Positions 36,193-46,198 of a DNA stretch of 47,143 nt are shown piece by piece (within the stretch, counting starts at the first letter, position 1; every line of letters starts with the position of its first letter). The translations under genes were made by a program, and so were the position numbers. Source of the DNA: Bacteroidales bacterium (GTDB lineage: Bacteria > Bacteroidota > Bacteroidia > Bacteroidales > UBA932); NCBI GenBank assembly GCA_017651225.1, contig JAGCDF010000063.1:1-47143 (forward strand). Reading direction: 5' to 3'. Under the pieces are notes generated by a model. That model ran no database searches. It worked only from the letters and a program-made list of their open reading frames with translations, and was not told where the DNA came from.

Positions 36193-38193
36193 TTAGTCGA
36201 TCAAACCGCGGCCGCGGAGCATGGCCTGGGAATCCGGCTCGCGGCCGGCGAAGGCCTTGTAGAGCGTCATCGGCTCCTCGCTGCCACCCTTCTCCAGGAA
36301 GGTCTCCTTGAACTTCTTCGCAAGCTCGAGGTCGTACGGACCGGCCGGGGAGGCGGCGAAGAGGCTGAAGGCGTCCTTGTCGAGAACCTCGGCCCAGAGG
36401 TAGCCGTAGTAACCGGCGGCGTAGCCGCTGGAGAAGATATGGTTGAAGTAGGTCGAGCGGTAGCGGAAGGTGATCTCCGGGATCAGGCCGATCTCCTCGG
36501 CGATCTTCTGCTCGAAAGCGTCGATGTCCACGCCCTTCGTGCTCTCCAGCTCATGCCAGCGCATGTCGAGGATGGAGGCAGCACAGAGCTCGGTGGTCAT
36601 GAAGCCCTGGTTGAACTTCTTGGCGTTCAGGATCTTCTGCACCAGCTCGGCCGGGATGGGCTCGCCGGCGGCGTTCTTCGCGTACTGCGCGAGCAGGCTG
36701 GGCTGGAAGGCCCAGTTCTCGTTGAACTGGGAGAACATTTCGACGAAGTCGCGGGTCACGTTCGTGCCGCTCACGGAGGAGTAGTGGCACTGAGTCAGCA
36801 GGCCGTGCAGGGCGTGGCCGAACTCGTGGAAGGCGGTCTCCACCTCGTCGATGGAGAGGTAGTCGTCGGAGAAGTTGCAGACGTTCACGATGATCGGGCG
36901 GACCTCGGTGCCGTCAGCCTTGACGTACTGCTCGCGGACGTTGTTCATCCACGCGCCGCCGCGCTTGCTCGGGCGCGGCTTGTAGTCGGTCGTGAAGATG
37001 CCCAGCAGGGAGCCGTCGGCAGCCGTGACCTTGTAGGCGCGGACCTGCGGGTTGTACACGGGGACATCTTTCAGCTCCTCGAAGTTCACGCCGTAGAGGA
37101 TGTGGGCGTTGGTGAAGATGCCGTTCACGACGTTGTCGACGTGGAAATACGGCTTCGTGAGGGCCTCGTCGAGGTCATACTTGGCCTTGCGGACCTTCTC
37201 GGCGTAGTACCACCAGTCCCAGGGCTCGATCTTCGAGCCGGCCGGCAGCTTACCCTCGCGGACCTCCTGGTCCATCACGGCCTGCATATCAGCCAGTTCC
37301 GTCTTGGCGCGGGCCACGGCGGCCTGCATGATGCCGTTGAGGAAGTTGTCGACGGTCTTGGTGTCGCCCGCCATCTTGTTGGCGAGGATGTAGGCGGCGG
37401 CGTTCGGGTAGCCGAGGATCTTCGCCTTCTCGGCGCGCAGGTCGAGCACCTCCAGCAGGAGCTGGCGGTTGTCGTACTCATTCCCGCGGTGGCCGCGGGC
37501 GGTGTAGGCCTCGTTGTACTGGCGGCGCAGCTCGCGGTCCTCCGTGGAGGTCATCTTGTCGGGATAGGCGGCCACGCTGAAGCCGAATTTCTCGAGGAAA
37601 TCGTTCGACTCGGCGAGGATGTTGTTGCCGATCTTCTGCGTCTTGGCGGCGATGTCGGCGTTAATCTGGCGCAGGCGCGCCTGCTGTTCCTCGGGCAGGC
37701 CGATACCTTCACGCTCGAAGGCGTCGAAGTGCTTTTTCAGCACCATCTGCTGCTCGCGGGTCAGGCCACTCTGGTCGCCGTTGTAGACGGCGGCCACGCG
37801 GTTGTAGAGCGCCTTGTTGAAGGACATGTTGTTCTCATGCTCGCTCATCAGGGAGATGATGTCCTCCTCGATGGCGGACAGCGCGTCGGTGCGGTCAGTC
37901 TCGGTGATGTTGTAGAACACGCCGACAACCTTGGAAAGGATCTCGCCGGAGAGCTCCAGCGGAGCGATGGTGTTCTCGAAGGTCGGCGCGTCGGGATTGG
38001 CCACGATGGCGTCGATTTCTGCGTTCTGCTGCTCGATGCCCGCCTGGACGGCGGGGATGAAGTCAGCGGGCTGGATCTTATCGAAGGGCGGAATGCCGTA
38101 GGGGGTGTCCCATTCCGTCAGGAAGGGGTTCACGCGGGTGTTGCAGGCTGTCATGGCGACACAAAGGGCTGCGATAGCGAAAACTTTTTTCAT
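36193..38193 (-). CDS. M3 family metallopeptidase lipoprotein (Dcp-like)
   Basis: 666 residues; lipobox AMTAC with lipidated Cys17. It is a mostly helical zinc peptidase of the M3 family with the site FHEFGHALH (HEFGH, 456-460) and the downstream third ligand in the [14 protein letters not shown] region. Length and the N-terminal [16 protein letters not shown] segment match peptidyl-dipeptidase Dcp, which trims dipeptides from C-termini; in Bacteroidales these are often exported lipoproteins. It abuts the EEP gene with no gap (TAA then ATG), so it is the last gene of that operon. Confidence 0.93.
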   Translation of the reverse strand: MKKVFAIAALCVAMTACNTRVNPFLTEWDTPYGIPPFDKIQPADFIPAVQAGIEQQNAEIDAIVANPDAPTFENTIAPLELSGEILSKVVGVFYNITETDRTDALSAIEEDIISLMSEHENNMSFNKALYNRVAAVYNGDQSGLTREQQMVLKKHFDAFEREGIGLPEEQQARLRQINADIAAKTQKIGNNILAESNDFLEKFGFSVAAYPDKMTSTEDRELRRQYNEAYTARGHRGNEYDNRQLLLEVLDLRAEKAKILGYPNAAAYILANKMAGDTKTVDNFLNGIMQAAVARAKTELADMQAVMDQEVREGKLPAGSKIEPWDWWYYAEKVRKAKYDLDEALTKPYFHVDNVVNGIFTNAHILYGVNFEELKDVPVYNPQVRAYKVTAADGSLLGIFTTDYKPRPSKRGGAWMNNVREQYVKADGTEVRPIIVNVCNFSDDYLSIDEVETAFHEFGHALHGLLTQCHYSSVSGTNVTRDFVEMFSQFNENWAFQPSLLAQYAKNAAGEPIPAELVQKILNAKKFNQGFMTTELCAASILDMRWHELESTKGVDIDAFEQKIAEEIGLIPEITFRYRSTYFNHIFSSGYAAGYYGYLWAEVLDKDAFSLFAASPAGPYDLELAKKFKETFLEKGGSEEPMTLYKAFAGREPDSQAMLRGRGLID

Positions 38194-39270
38194 TTATTGA
38201 CTGATTACTATGTACGTGGGATAATGGTCGGAGTAGCCGTTGATGAACTGCCCGCCGGAGAAGGTCCGGAAGGGCGTGCCGGCGTAGCGGCCTTCCTGCT
38301 GGACCAGGAAGGGCGGGTTGAAGACGTAACCGTAGTGCGTGTCATCGCTCTTGAGGATGTGCAGGCTGCCCTGCGCGTCGGTGTCCACCAGGCAGCGGTT
38401 CACGAAGATGCAGTCGAAGATGTTCCACTCGCCGTGGTACTCCTCCGTGCCGAAGCCGTCCTTGTGCATGCGCAGGAACGGGGAGAAGAGCTCGCCCTCG
38501 GCCATCTCTTCGATGGTCTCGCGTCCGCGCAGGTAGTCCGTCATGCAGACGTCCTCCGGGTTGTCGTTCATGTCGCCCATCACGACGATGTTGATGTCCT
38601 CATAGCGATGCTCGAGCGTGAAGATGTCCTCCCGGACAATCTCCGCGGCGCGGCAGCGCAGGTCGCTGCCCTTGTTGCCCGTGCGGGACGGCCAGTGGCA
38701 CACGTAGACCGCGAACACCTCGCCGGCCAGCACGCCACGCACGCAAAGCACGTCGCGCGTCTTGAACTCGGCCTGCTCCTCGGGGGTCTTCTCGAAGACG
38801 ATGCCGCTCGCGCTGTTGAAATCATAGGGCAGCGCGCGGACGTCCACCACCTTGAACTCGTCCGGCCGGTAGAGCAGCGCGCAGTCGATGCCGCGCACGT
38901 CCGGGCCCTCCACGTGGACGAACTTGTAGCCCGCCTCGGCAATCTCCGGGCGCGCCACGAGGTCCGCGAGCACACGGTCGTTCTCGACCTCGGCGAGACC
39001 CAGCAGCGTGTGCCAGCGGCCGTTCTTCTCAGCCATCGCAGCGATTACGGACGCGATGTTGGCGAGCTTCTGCTCATATTTCTCGGGCGTCCAGGCGTTC
39101 TCCCCCTCCGGGGTGAAGGCCAGGTCGTTCTTGTCCTCGTCGTGCTCCGTGTCGAAGAGGTTCTCGACATTGTAGAAGCCGACCACGTAGGCGTCTTTGG
39201 GAAGATTCTGCCCGCAGGCCCCCAGCAGGACCAGCGAAACGAGCAGCGCAAGGATTCGGTTCATTTTCAT
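38194..39270 (-). CDS. Endonuclease/exonuclease/phosphatase family lipoprotein
   Basis: 358 residues with lipobox LLGAC (Cys19). The DNase I-like EEP fold shows FYNVENLFD at the start of the domain, the metal-binding Glu in LGLAEVEND, CHWPSR, the catalytic GDMNDNP, and the late SDHYPTYIV with the active-site His. EEP enzymes cut DNA, RNA, nucleotides, phospholipids or inositol phosphates; sequence alone does not fix the substrate. Downstream of a nuclease gene, nucleic-acid fragments or nucleotides are the likely choice. Its ATG overlaps the preceding stop by 4 bases. Confidence 0.88.
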   Translation of the reverse strand: MKMNRILALLVSLVLLGACGQNLPKDAYVVGFYNVENLFDTEHDEDKNDLAFTPEGENAWTPEKYEQKLANIASVIAAMAEKNGRWHTLLGLAEVENDRVLADLVARPEIAEAGYKFVHVEGPDVRGIDCALLYRPDEFKVVDVRALPYDFNSASGIVFEKTPEEQAEFKTRDVLCVRGVLAGEVFAVYVCHWPSRTGNKGSDLRCRAAEIVREDIFTLEHRYEDINIVVMGDMNDNPEDVCMTDYLRGRETIEEMAEGELFSPFLRMHKDGFGTEEYHGEWNIFDCIFVNRCLVDTDAQGSLHILKSDDTHYGYVFNPPFLVQQEGRYAGTPFRTFSGGQFINGYSDHYPTYIVISQ

Positions 39271-39713
39271 TCTTCAGGAAGGATCTTGTAGCCCTGCACA
39301 AAGTTGTTGAAGAGGACGTAGATCTGGCGGGTGCCGTCTTCGTGGGTGCAGTCCCGGACACGGCAAAGCGTGGTTCCGTTCTCCAACGCCAGGTGGTCCA
39401 CGTAGCTCCAGCCATTCTTATCCTTGTAGGTATAGCTCTCCGTCAGGAGATCGTAGGAAATCTCCTTGCGGGGCATGCGCACGGTGACTTTCTTTCCGTC
39501 CAGATCCAGGACGAGCTCGCCATGCGTCTTGCGCCAGCGGTGCACGTCCAGGGAGGTCATGGGCGTGCTCGTAGGGGTCATGCCGGCAATCACAATACCA
39601 CTCTCCGGCCGGCCCCAGCCGGCGTTCGTAATCGTGAAGCGCTCGGTCTGCGCAAGCGCGGTGCCGCCTGCCAGAAGCAGGACGGAGGCAAGGATGACGA
39701 TGATCTTTTTCAT
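39267..39713 (-). CDS. Small exported hypothetical protein
   Basis: 148 residues from MKKIIVILASVLL with a signal peptide ending near GGTALA (residue 21). The mature part is beta-rich (TERFTITNAGWGRPESGIVI, ELVLDLDGKKVTVRMPRKE, ending with YVLFNNFVQGYKI) and contains two cysteines in LCRVRDCTH that might form a disulfide. No family recognised. It sits 8 bp after the BACON/OB nuclease stop and overlaps the EEP gene by 4 bases, so it is co-translated with two probable hydrolases. Confidence 0.75.
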   Translation of the reverse strand: MKKIIVILASVLLLAGGTALAQTERFTITNAGWGRPESGIVIAGMTPTSTPMTSLDVHRWRKTHGELVLDLDGKKVTVRMPRKEISYDLLTESYTYKDKNGWSYVDHLALENGTTLCRVRDCTHEDGTRQIYVLFNNFVQGYKILPEE

Positions 39714-39721
39714 ATGCTTAC

Positions 39722-41155
39722 TTAGTTGCTCCACCACCAGGTGGTTTGGGTAGGATCTGCGGATTCAACGGTTTTCTGCGTGTCGGCGTCGAGGTTCACG
39801 AAGAAATCCACGCCCACCTTCTTCTCCAGCTCATCGACGCTCATCGCCTTCGTCTTCGGGATGCTGGTGGACTTGTCCGGGGCGTTTTCGAACCAGAAGG
39901 CATTGGCGCTGTATTCGCCCTTCGACAGGCGCAGGAGGGCCTTGTAGTAGCCCACAGGGACAGTGATCTGCTTGTTGTCGGAGTCGAGGGCGTATTTGTC
40001 GCTGCCCTGCGTCACGCAGCCCGTGACCACATAGAGCGTGTCGGACTTCTTCGCCCAGTCGCGGACCTTGCTCTCCAGCACCGCCCAGGCCTCGGCGTTG
40101 AGTTCGTTCACCTGCGGGGTCATGTTGGTGGCGAAGAAGGTCTCGATGTTGACGCGCCAGTCCAGCCGGTCGGCCGAAGGAATCTGGTGGCCGCGGTCGA
40201 ACTTGCCCGCATTGCCCTCACGATAGGTGCCGGGCAGATAGGCCTGCTGGCTGCGCGGAAGCAGCGGATCCAGGCAGAATTTGTCCGTGCGCCCGCCGGA
40301 GCCGATATTGCCCGCGCAGAGCGGGTAAGCCACCCAGCTGGACACGAAGTTGCCGTAGTCGTAATAGGCGGAATAGCTGCGCTGCCCGTCCGGGAAATAA
40401 TGGATCAGCAGGTCCTGCTTGTCGTCGGCGGACGTGGCGGGGAGCTCCATCCAGCCGGCCTTCGTGGAGGCGACTTTCCGGCCGAGCCGGTACGTGCCTT
40501 CCTCCTTGCCGAGGAAGTAGGCCGGCGTCTGGCCGCCTGCTTCAATGGTGCCGTTGTACTCGCTGCGCAAGGTCATCATCGTGACCTTGTCGCCCGGCTT
40601 CAGGCCCAGCGTGGAGAAGGACTCGTCGTTGCCGCCCATCGGCCGCTGCGTCGCGCAAAGACCGTAGACATAGACGTAGCCCGTCTCGTCGAAGATGATG
40701 AAGTTGCCGTATTCCTCGTTCTCGATGGCGGCGATTTCGCCCGTCAGCTCATACCAGGTGGTCCCGTCCACTTTCTTGTCACGGAATTCGCTGATGGTCA
40801 TCCGCGGCGTTTCCTCCCGGGCGGCCTGCTTCACACTGATCTGGCCGGACTTGTCCCCGGCCGTCACGGTGACGGTCGCCGTCCGCTCGGACGTCGTCGG
40901 ATTCGCGGCCACGGTGAGGGTCACCTTCTGGTTGTCAGACGCGATGCCGGAGATGGGCAGCGTGGTCACCCAGTCCGAATCGGAGTGGATGGACCAGTTC
41001 TGGTTGGTCTTGAAGTAGACGTCCGCCTTACCGCCTTCGGCCGCCACGGAAACGCTGGTATTGAACAGGTTCAGCTCTGCGACAACCGGTTTGTCGCATG
41101 CGGTGGCTGTGGCCACCAGCGCAAAGAGTATCGGAAAAATCTTCTTCAGTTTCAT
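39722..41155 (-). CDS. BACON/OB-fold lipoprotein with DNA/RNA non-specific endonuclease domain
   Basis: 477 residues with lipobox TATAC (Cys20). Domains: BACON (about 25-112, with NQNWSIHSDSDWV), an OB-like domain (about 117-215, WYELTGEIAAIENEEYGNF), and a NUC1-type DNA/RNA non-specific endonuclease (about 235-460). The catalytic motif is DRGH (320-323) in KFDRGHQIPSADRL, followed by the metal-binding Asn region FFATNMTPQVNELN. This predicts a surface or periplasmic nuclease with a nucleic-acid-binding or carbohydrate-binding front end. A terminator and a TAACTTCG box lie just upstream, so it probably starts its own transcript. Confidence 0.9.
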   Translation of the reverse strand: MKLKKIFPILFALVATATACDKPVVAELNLFNTSVSVAAEGGKADVYFKTNQNWSIHSDSDWVTTLPISGIASDNQKVTLTVAANPTTSERTATVTVTAGDKSGQISVKQAAREETPRMTISEFRDKKVDGTTWYELTGEIAAIENEEYGNFIIFDETGYVYVYGLCATQRPMGGNDESFSTLGLKPGDKVTMMTLRSEYNGTIEAGGQTPAYFLGKEEGTYRLGRKVASTKAGWMELPATSADDKQDLLIHYFPDGQRSYSAYYDYGNFVSSWVAYPLCAGNIGSGGRTDKFCLDPLLPRSQQAYLPGTYREGNAGKFDRGHQIPSADRLDWRVNIETFFATNMTPQVNELNAEAWAVLESKVRDWAKKSDTLYVVTGCVTQGSDKYALDSDNKQITVPVGYYKALLRLSKGEYSANAFWFENAPDKSTSIPKTKAMSVDELEKKVGVDFFVNLDADTQKTVESADPTQTTWWWSN

Positions 41156-41161
41156 AACCTA

Positions 41162-41169
41162 CGAAGTTA
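41162..41169 (-). promoter_or_regulatory. Nuclease operon -7 box (TAACTTCG), predicted leaderless
   Basis: One mismatch to TAnnTTTG on the minus strand, 6 nt before the nuclease ATG and downstream of the terminator at 41191-41223. Confidence 0.4.
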
Positions 41170-41190
41170 AGGATTTTCGCGCAAGAAAGC

Positions 41191-41223
41191 AAAAAAGAGG
41201 GCCGACCCGCAGGCCGGCCCTCT
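41191..41223 (-). terminator. Intrinsic terminator after the BACON/OB lipoprotein gene
   Basis: AGAGGGCCG and CGGCCCTCT form a 9-bp stem with a 10-nt loop; on the minus strand it runs into a stretch of six T. It separates the receptor/OB unit from the nuclease unit. Confidence 0.9.
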
Positions 41224-41241
41224 CGGAACTATAGATAAAGA

Positions 41242-42819
41242 TTACTCGTTGGCTTTCTTGAAGGAGAAGCAAACGCCCTTGTTCAGCTGCGGAACATCGT
41301 TGTAGGAGGACTTGGTGGCGATGATGGAGATCTGGTCACCCACCTCCAGGTTGTTGTCCCGGACAAGGTACTTGCGGGCGTCACCGGTTGCGCCCCAACC
41401 GGGGTAGCAGCCATAGACATAGACCGTGCTGGTGCCGTCCGAGATGTACATATTGCCGTAGTCGTTATCATTGCCCTTGTCGTCTTTCAGGGAAGTGATC
41501 GTACCGGTCACCAGGTAGTAGATGTCCTTGCTGTCGGGCTTGGTAAGGAAGTCGCTGACGCTGACCTCTTCCACGAGGGCCACGATGGTCTCGATATGGC
41601 CGTTGACCATCTGGGGAGAACCCTTGTAGTCACCGCGCTTGCCGACCACGTGAACGACATCACCGAGCTCGAGAGCCGACTCCACGAAGTTGTCCGTCTT
41701 GTAAACGAGCACCTCACCGGACCAGTCCTGGATGTAGAAGCTCTCGCCGCTCTTGTCGCTGGAATAGCCGCGGGTGATGACACCGGTCAGGCGGAACGGC
41801 GTGCTGCTGCCGGACTCGGCGGCGATGAACTCGGCCACGGTGACATCGAGGATGGCACCCATCTGGGTGATGGTCTGCTGGGTGGAGTATTCCTTGGTGC
41901 CGTCGGTGGTCTTGAAGACAACCGTGGCCTGACGGTCGCCACCGTCGTTGGCAGCTGCGCTGAAGGTCACCTTGTTGCCGGCCACGGCAGCGATGCTCAG
42001 CCAGGAAGCGTCCTCAGGGGCCTCGACATAGAGACCGTTGCCCTTGTTCTTCAGGGTCACGGTGACCTTGCCGCCTTCAGCCTCGATGGAAGCATCCTCG
42101 GGATCGACGGAATCGACGGAGATGAGGGACTTCTCGATGGCCACGACATAGGCGGTCTTCTCCTTCGTCTCGGGCGTGCCCTTGTAGCTCATGAGCTCGC
42201 CCATGATGGTCAGCTCATCGCCGACGGCGAACTCGTCGCCCGTCTTGAACGCAGCACCGTTGAGCCAGGCACCGCGGTAAACCTCGAGCCAGTTCTCGTG
42301 CTTGCCGTCATCGGAAAGGTAGTAGGTGGCGTTGCCGTAGCTCGGGCTGATCTCGTCAATCTTGGAGACGATACCCTTCACGCAGTACTCGCCGTCCAGG
42401 TTGTAGGTCGTGCCCGCTTCGCCGCCCGCCTTGATGAGAGCGAGCGCGCTGGCGACGGAGATGATCTTGACCTCACCCTTCGCGGCGTACTGGATCACGC
42501 TGATATACTGGGTCTTGCCACCGCAGAGGAGGTGGACCTCAGCATTGTTCGTGTTCTTGGTCTTGGCGGCCGTGAACGTGATATTGGTGCTGCCGGCAGG
42601 GCCGGACATAGGATTGATGGTCAGCCAGGCAGGGACCGTTGCTGCATCGATCTCCCAGGCAGAGGACGTCAACACACCGACGGAGGTGCTGCCTCCCTCG
42701 ACGTTGATGGAAACATAAGACTCCGAAAGCTGAACCTCGGAAAGCGTGCCGATCGGCTCCTGCTGGCAGGAAGCTGCCAGAAGGACGGAGAGGGCTGCAA
42801 GAATATATCTGAATTTCAT
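41242..42819 (-). CDS. BACON/OB-fold surface lipoprotein
   Basis: 525 residues, lipobox LLAASC (Cys18), no catalytic motif. Domain order: BACON (about 25-113, SSAWEIDAATVPAWLTI), OB-like (about 115-232, YCVKGIVSKIDEISPSYGNA), second BACON (about 236-325, EDASWLSIAAVAGNKV), and two more OB-like domains (about 330-425 and 427-520). The last OB aligns with the OB of the nuclease: YLVTGTITSL ... YGNMYISD ... VYVYG against YELTGEIAAI ... YGNFIIFD ... VYVYG. It lies 16 bp after the TonB receptor gene, the place where polysaccharide loci carry SusD. I infer a surface binding protein, with nucleic acid as one plausible ligand. Confidence 0.85.
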   Translation of the reverse strand: MKFRYILAALSVLLAASCQQEPIGTLSEVQLSESYVSINVEGGSTSVGVLTSSAWEIDAATVPAWLTINPMSGPAGSTNITFTAAKTKNTNNAEVHLLCGGKTQYISVIQYAAKGEVKIISVASALALIKAGGEAGTTYNLDGEYCVKGIVSKIDEISPSYGNATYYLSDDGKHENWLEVYRGAWLNGAAFKTGDEFAVGDELTIMGELMSYKGTPETKEKTAYVVAIEKSLISVDSVDPEDASIEAEGGKVTVTLKNKGNGLYVEAPEDASWLSIAAVAGNKVTFSAAANDGGDRQATVVFKTTDGTKEYSTQQTITQMGAILDVTVAEFIAAESGSSTPFRLTGVITRGYSSDKSGESFYIQDWSGEVLVYKTDNFVESALELGDVVHVVGKRGDYKGSPQMVNGHIETIVALVEEVSVSDFLTKPDSKDIYYLVTGTITSLKDDKGNDNDYGNMYISDGTSTVYVYGCYPGWGATGDARKYLVRDNNLEVGDQISIIATKSSYNDVPQLNKGVCFSFKKANE

Positions 42820-42835
42820 ATTCGTAAGGAGTCAA

Positions 42836-45800
42836 TTAGTTGAACATATACTTAAGACCGATGGAAGCATACCAGCACTGGCCAATAGCGGTGTTGTACT
42901 GCCAGATTTCGGTATTCTTGTTGACGGCGGCCGGGGTGGAGAAGGTCGGATAACCATCGGCATCCACGCCCTCGTACTGGAGGATACGGCCGGAGTTGAG
43001 ATCAGGATTCATGTACTTGCTCACGCCCCAGCTGGAGTTGAAGATGTTCAGCAGGTTCTTGATGTCCACGCTGAGCTGCAGGGTGTTGCGGGTGTTGCCG
43101 ATCTTCAGCACGAAGTCATGCTTGTAGCTGAAGTCCACGCGGTGCACCCACGGGTTGTACACGCTGTAACCCTCGGCATACTGGCCCTGGTGCTTGCTCA
43201 GGTACTCGTCCTTGTGGACGAAGTCCATGAAGCGGGTGGCATCGTCGTTGGACACGAAGCGGAACTCGCCCTTGGCCACCTGGTCGTCGGTCGGGATGAA
43301 CAGGGAGTCGTACTTGTAGTTGTCGCCGTTCATGTCGTTGGTCAGCATGTAGGAGTAGTTGTAGCCGCCACGCCAGGCCTCATAGATGAAGCTGAAGTGG
43401 TTGCCGCTGCGGTCGTTGTGGGTCACGGAAGCCACGACGCGGTCCGGAGTCAGGTTGGAAGCGGAGTGCAGGGTCGTGTAGTTCGGGCCCGCCACGGTCG
43501 GCACGTAGTTGAAGATGGATGCAGGGTCGGAACCCGGCAGGGAGGTGAGCTCCTTGGCCACGGTGTGGGTGTAGGCCGCCATGATGTTGAGACCCTCGAC
43601 CGGGCTCATGTTCAGGGTGACGTTACCGGAGTAGGTGTAGCCGAGGTGCGTGTTGGTCAGCACGTAGGCCGGGGAGTTCGTGTACTTGTAGTTGGCAGGA
43701 TAGACCGGGCGGTTGTCAACGCCGTTGAAGCGGGCGAAGCCGTCCACCGGAATCATGTTCCAGTCTTCCATCGTGGAGGCGTTGATGTTCTGGTTGAACA
43801 TACCCTCGACGGTGATGGAGAACGGGAAGGAGGTCGGGAAAGCGTAGTCCACGGCCAGGGCGGTCTTCCAGACCTGCGGCATCTTGAAGTTCGGATCCAC
43901 AGCGGCGAGCTTGGAAGGAATCTTACCGTCAGACTCGGAAATCTCCTGCGGGAAGCCGAGGCCATACCACTTCTGGCGCATCTGCTCGCGGTCGACGATC
44001 AGGTCGCCGGCGAACTGCTCGAGGAGCGGGTTGGGGTTCGCGACACCATCCTTGTAGGTGGTGGTGATGATACCTGCATACTGGTTCATGGAGGAGTTGG
44101 ACGGCATGTTCGTGAGGAACACGAGCGGAATACGGCCGGTGAAGAAGCCGGTACCACCGCGGACCTTCAGGCTCTTGTCGCCGAGGACATCCCAGGTGAA
44201 ACCGATACGCGGCGAGAACAGAGGAATGGCTTTCGGCCACTTGCCGGTGTCAATGTGACGCTCGTTGCCGTTGGCGTCCGGATAGGTCAGCGCGAGGACG
44301 GCGTTGTTCGTGATGATGTTGCTGTTATCGAAGAAGAAGTCGTCGATACGCAGACCGGCGGTCAGCTTGAAGCGGTCGGTGACATCCCACTCATCCTGGA
44401 CATAGAGGCTGGCCTTGTGGTACATAACACGGCTGGCGGGGTTGTCACGCATCAGGTTCTCGTAACCGTAGGTGAAGTTCACCGTCTCCGGGGTGGCGCC
44501 GGTCAGGAAGTCCTGCAGGGAGTTGTAGCGGTAGTAACCGGTACCGTTACGCAGGTAGGCGTTGTCAGCCATCTGGTACTCGTAAGCGAGACCGGCGGTG
44601 ATCTTGTGGTCACCCGTATAGTAGGTGAAGTCGTCCTTGATGTTGATAACGTCGTTGTGGTAACCGTTCTGCCAGGTGAAGAGCTCGTAACCGAGGGACA
44701 TGTACGGAGTGATCGTGCCGGTGCCATCGAGGATATCGATGAACGGGAAGTAGGAAGAATCCGTACCGCGGGTGGTATCGAGCTTGGAATACGTGGCCAG
44801 GAACTGGTTCGTCATGTTGTCGGCGAAGCGGCTGTTCAGGTCCAGAGAGAAGGAGTGGACCAGGTTGTTCATGGTGTAGAACGCGTTCGAGAAGGACATG
44901 GAGTACTGGGACAGACGGGCCTCGGTGGTACGCTGACCGCAGTCGGAAGACGAAGCGTTGGTGAAGTTGCACTCCTTGGAGATGGTGTAGTTGTAGCGCA
45001 GGGCCAGCTTGTGCTTGTCATTGATGTTCCAGTCAATGCGGGCCAGGGCCTTCATGTTCATCTCGTTGCCGCTGAAGTCGGTGTAGGAACCCGGATCGTA
45101 GCCATACTTGTTCATGACATAATCCTTGACCTTCTGCATGTCGGACTCGGTGGTGCGGGAGATGTAGAGGGAAGGGTTGGCCACGCCGTCCTTGGAAGCG
45201 CGCCAGCGGGAGGTCTCCTCCGGATGGGGGATGTACTCGAAGTTGACGAAGAAGAAGAGTTTGTTCTTCACGATCGGGCCGCCGAAGGTCATACCGTAGG
45301 TGGTCGTGCGCTCCTTGTTGCGCTCGCCCAGCTCGAGGCCGGCGACATTGTTGCCGCGCATGAACTCGTTGCGGTGGTAGATGTAGGCGCTGCCCTTGAA
45401 GGTGTTGGTACCGGACTTGGTGATGGCGTTGACGCCGCCGCCGATGAAGTTGGTCTGGCGGACATCGAACGGGGAGATCACGACCTGCATTTCCTCGATG
45501 GCATCCAGGGAAACCGGGTTGCCGCCGCCGGGGAGGTCACCGGAAAGGCCGAAGTTGTTGTTGAAGTTGGCACCGTCGATGGTGAAGTTGGAGGAACGGT
45601 CGTCAGCACCCATGAAGGTCATACCGTTACCACCGTACGGGGACAGACGCGTCACATCGGTGAGGTTGCGGCTGACCGTCGGGAGGGCGGTGATCTGGGC
45701 GTTGTTGATGTTCGTCGCGGCACCGGTCTTCTCGGTCGAGAACTTGGTCGCGGCCTCAGAGATCACGATGGCCTCTTTCAGCATCTCTGTGTCGTCGCTC

Positions 45801-46129
45801 ATCGAGGCGAGGAGCGCGTAAGCTTCACCGAGCTTGAGGGTGATGTCCGTATAGGTCACGGTGTTGTAACCCAGGCAGCTGATCTCGACGGAGTAAGGAC
45901 CGCCGGTACGCATACCCTTGATGGAGAAGCGGCCTTCGGCGTTGGCCACAGCGTAGTACTGGGTGCCGGAAGGCGTGTGCACTGCCACGACCGTGGCGCC
46001 GGGGACACCTTCGCCGTGCTGATCGGACACTTTACCGTTCAGCTCGGAGGTCGTCACCTGCGCGGCGGCAGACACGACAAAAAGCATCGCTGCGAAAGAC
46101 AGCAATACACTCTTGAATGCTTGTTTCAT
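42836..46129 (-). CDS. TonB-dependent receptor with carboxypeptidase-like N-terminal domain
   Basis: 1097 residues from MKQAFKSVLLSFAAM, signal peptide ending at VSAAAQ (about 24). Residues about 25-110 are a carboxypeptidase-regulatory-like domain (LNGKVSDQHGEGVPGATVVA ... GRFSIKGMRTGGPYSVEIS), followed by the plug (FTIDGANFNNNFGLSG, IEEMQVVISPFDVRQTNFIGGGVNAITKSGTN) and a long outer-membrane barrel ending KYMFN. The SPFDVRQ/GGVNAITKSGTN pattern recalls Oar-like receptors rather than classical SusC. It imports a large or scarce ligand using TonB energy. No SusD follows; the BACON/OB lipoprotein takes that position. The upstream in-frame ATG 10 codons earlier lacks a signal peptide fit. Confidence 0.92.
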   Translation of the reverse strand: MKQAFKSVLLSFAAMLFVVSAAAQVTTSELNGKVSDQHGEGVPGATVVAVHTPSGTQYYAVANAEGRFSIKGMRTGGPYSVEISCLGYNTVTYTDITLKLGEAYALLASMSDDTEMLKEAIVISEAATKFSTEKTGAATNINNAQITALPTVSRNLTDVTRLSPYGGNGMTFMGADDRSSNFTIDGANFNNNFGLSGDLPGGGNPVSLDAIEEMQVVISPFDVRQTNFIGGGVNAITKSGTNTFKGSAYIYHRNEFMRGNNVAGLELGERNKERTTTYGMTFGGPIVKNKLFFFVNFEYIPHPEETSRWRASKDGVANPSLYISRTTESDMQKVKDYVMNKYGYDPGSYTDFSGNEMNMKALARIDWNINDKHKLALRYNYTISKECNFTNASSSDCGQRTTEARLSQYSMSFSNAFYTMNNLVHSFSLDLNSRFADNMTNQFLATYSKLDTTRGTDSSYFPFIDILDGTGTITPYMSLGYELFTWQNGYHNDVINIKDDFTYYTGDHKITAGLAYEYQMADNAYLRNGTGYYRYNSLQDFLTGATPETVNFTYGYENLMRDNPASRVMYHKASLYVQDEWDVTDRFKLTAGLRIDDFFFDNSNIITNNAVLALTYPDANGNERHIDTGKWPKAIPLFSPRIGFTWDVLGDKSLKVRGGTGFFTGRIPLVFLTNMPSNSSMNQYAGIITTTYKDGVANPNPLLEQFAGDLIVDREQMRQKWYGLGFPQEISESDGKIPSKLAAVDPNFKMPQVWKTALAVDYAFPTSFPFSITVEGMFNQNINASTMEDWNMIPVDGFARFNGVDNRPVYPANYKYTNSPAYVLTNTHLGYTYSGNVTLNMSPVEGLNIMAAYTHTVAKELTSLPGSDPASIFNYVPTVAGPNYTTLHSASNLTPDRVVASVTHNDRSGNHFSFIYEAWRGGYNYSYMLTNDMNGDNYKYDSLFIPTDDQVAKGEFRFVSNDDATRFMDFVHKDEYLSKHQGQYAEGYSVYNPWVHRVDFSYKHDFVLKIGNTRNTLQLSVDIKNLLNIFNSSWGVSKYMNPDLNSGRILQYEGVDADGYPTFSTPAAVNKNTEIWQYNTAIGQCWYASIGLKYMFN

Positions 46130-46198
46130 AATGTTGATAATATGGTAAAATTGAATCACTTATATGCCTATTACCTATAAGCGGGTTCTCCCGCGCCG

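Noticed and set aside
41191-41223. Member of the dispersed palindromic repeat family
   Set aside because: It lacks the GTCAT[T/C]C and G[A/G]ATC ends and has a T-tract on the minus strand, so it is an ordinary terminator.
42746-46180. 1144-residue open frame antisense to the TonB receptor gene
   Set aside because: It mirrors the receptor codon structure; the translation has biased Val/Gly/His/Glu composition and no recognisable domain. Similar long antisense frames lie opposite NCS2/DUF5020 (27880-31212), RNase R (to 33653) and M3/EEP (36154-39291). They are side effects of GC-rich third positions.
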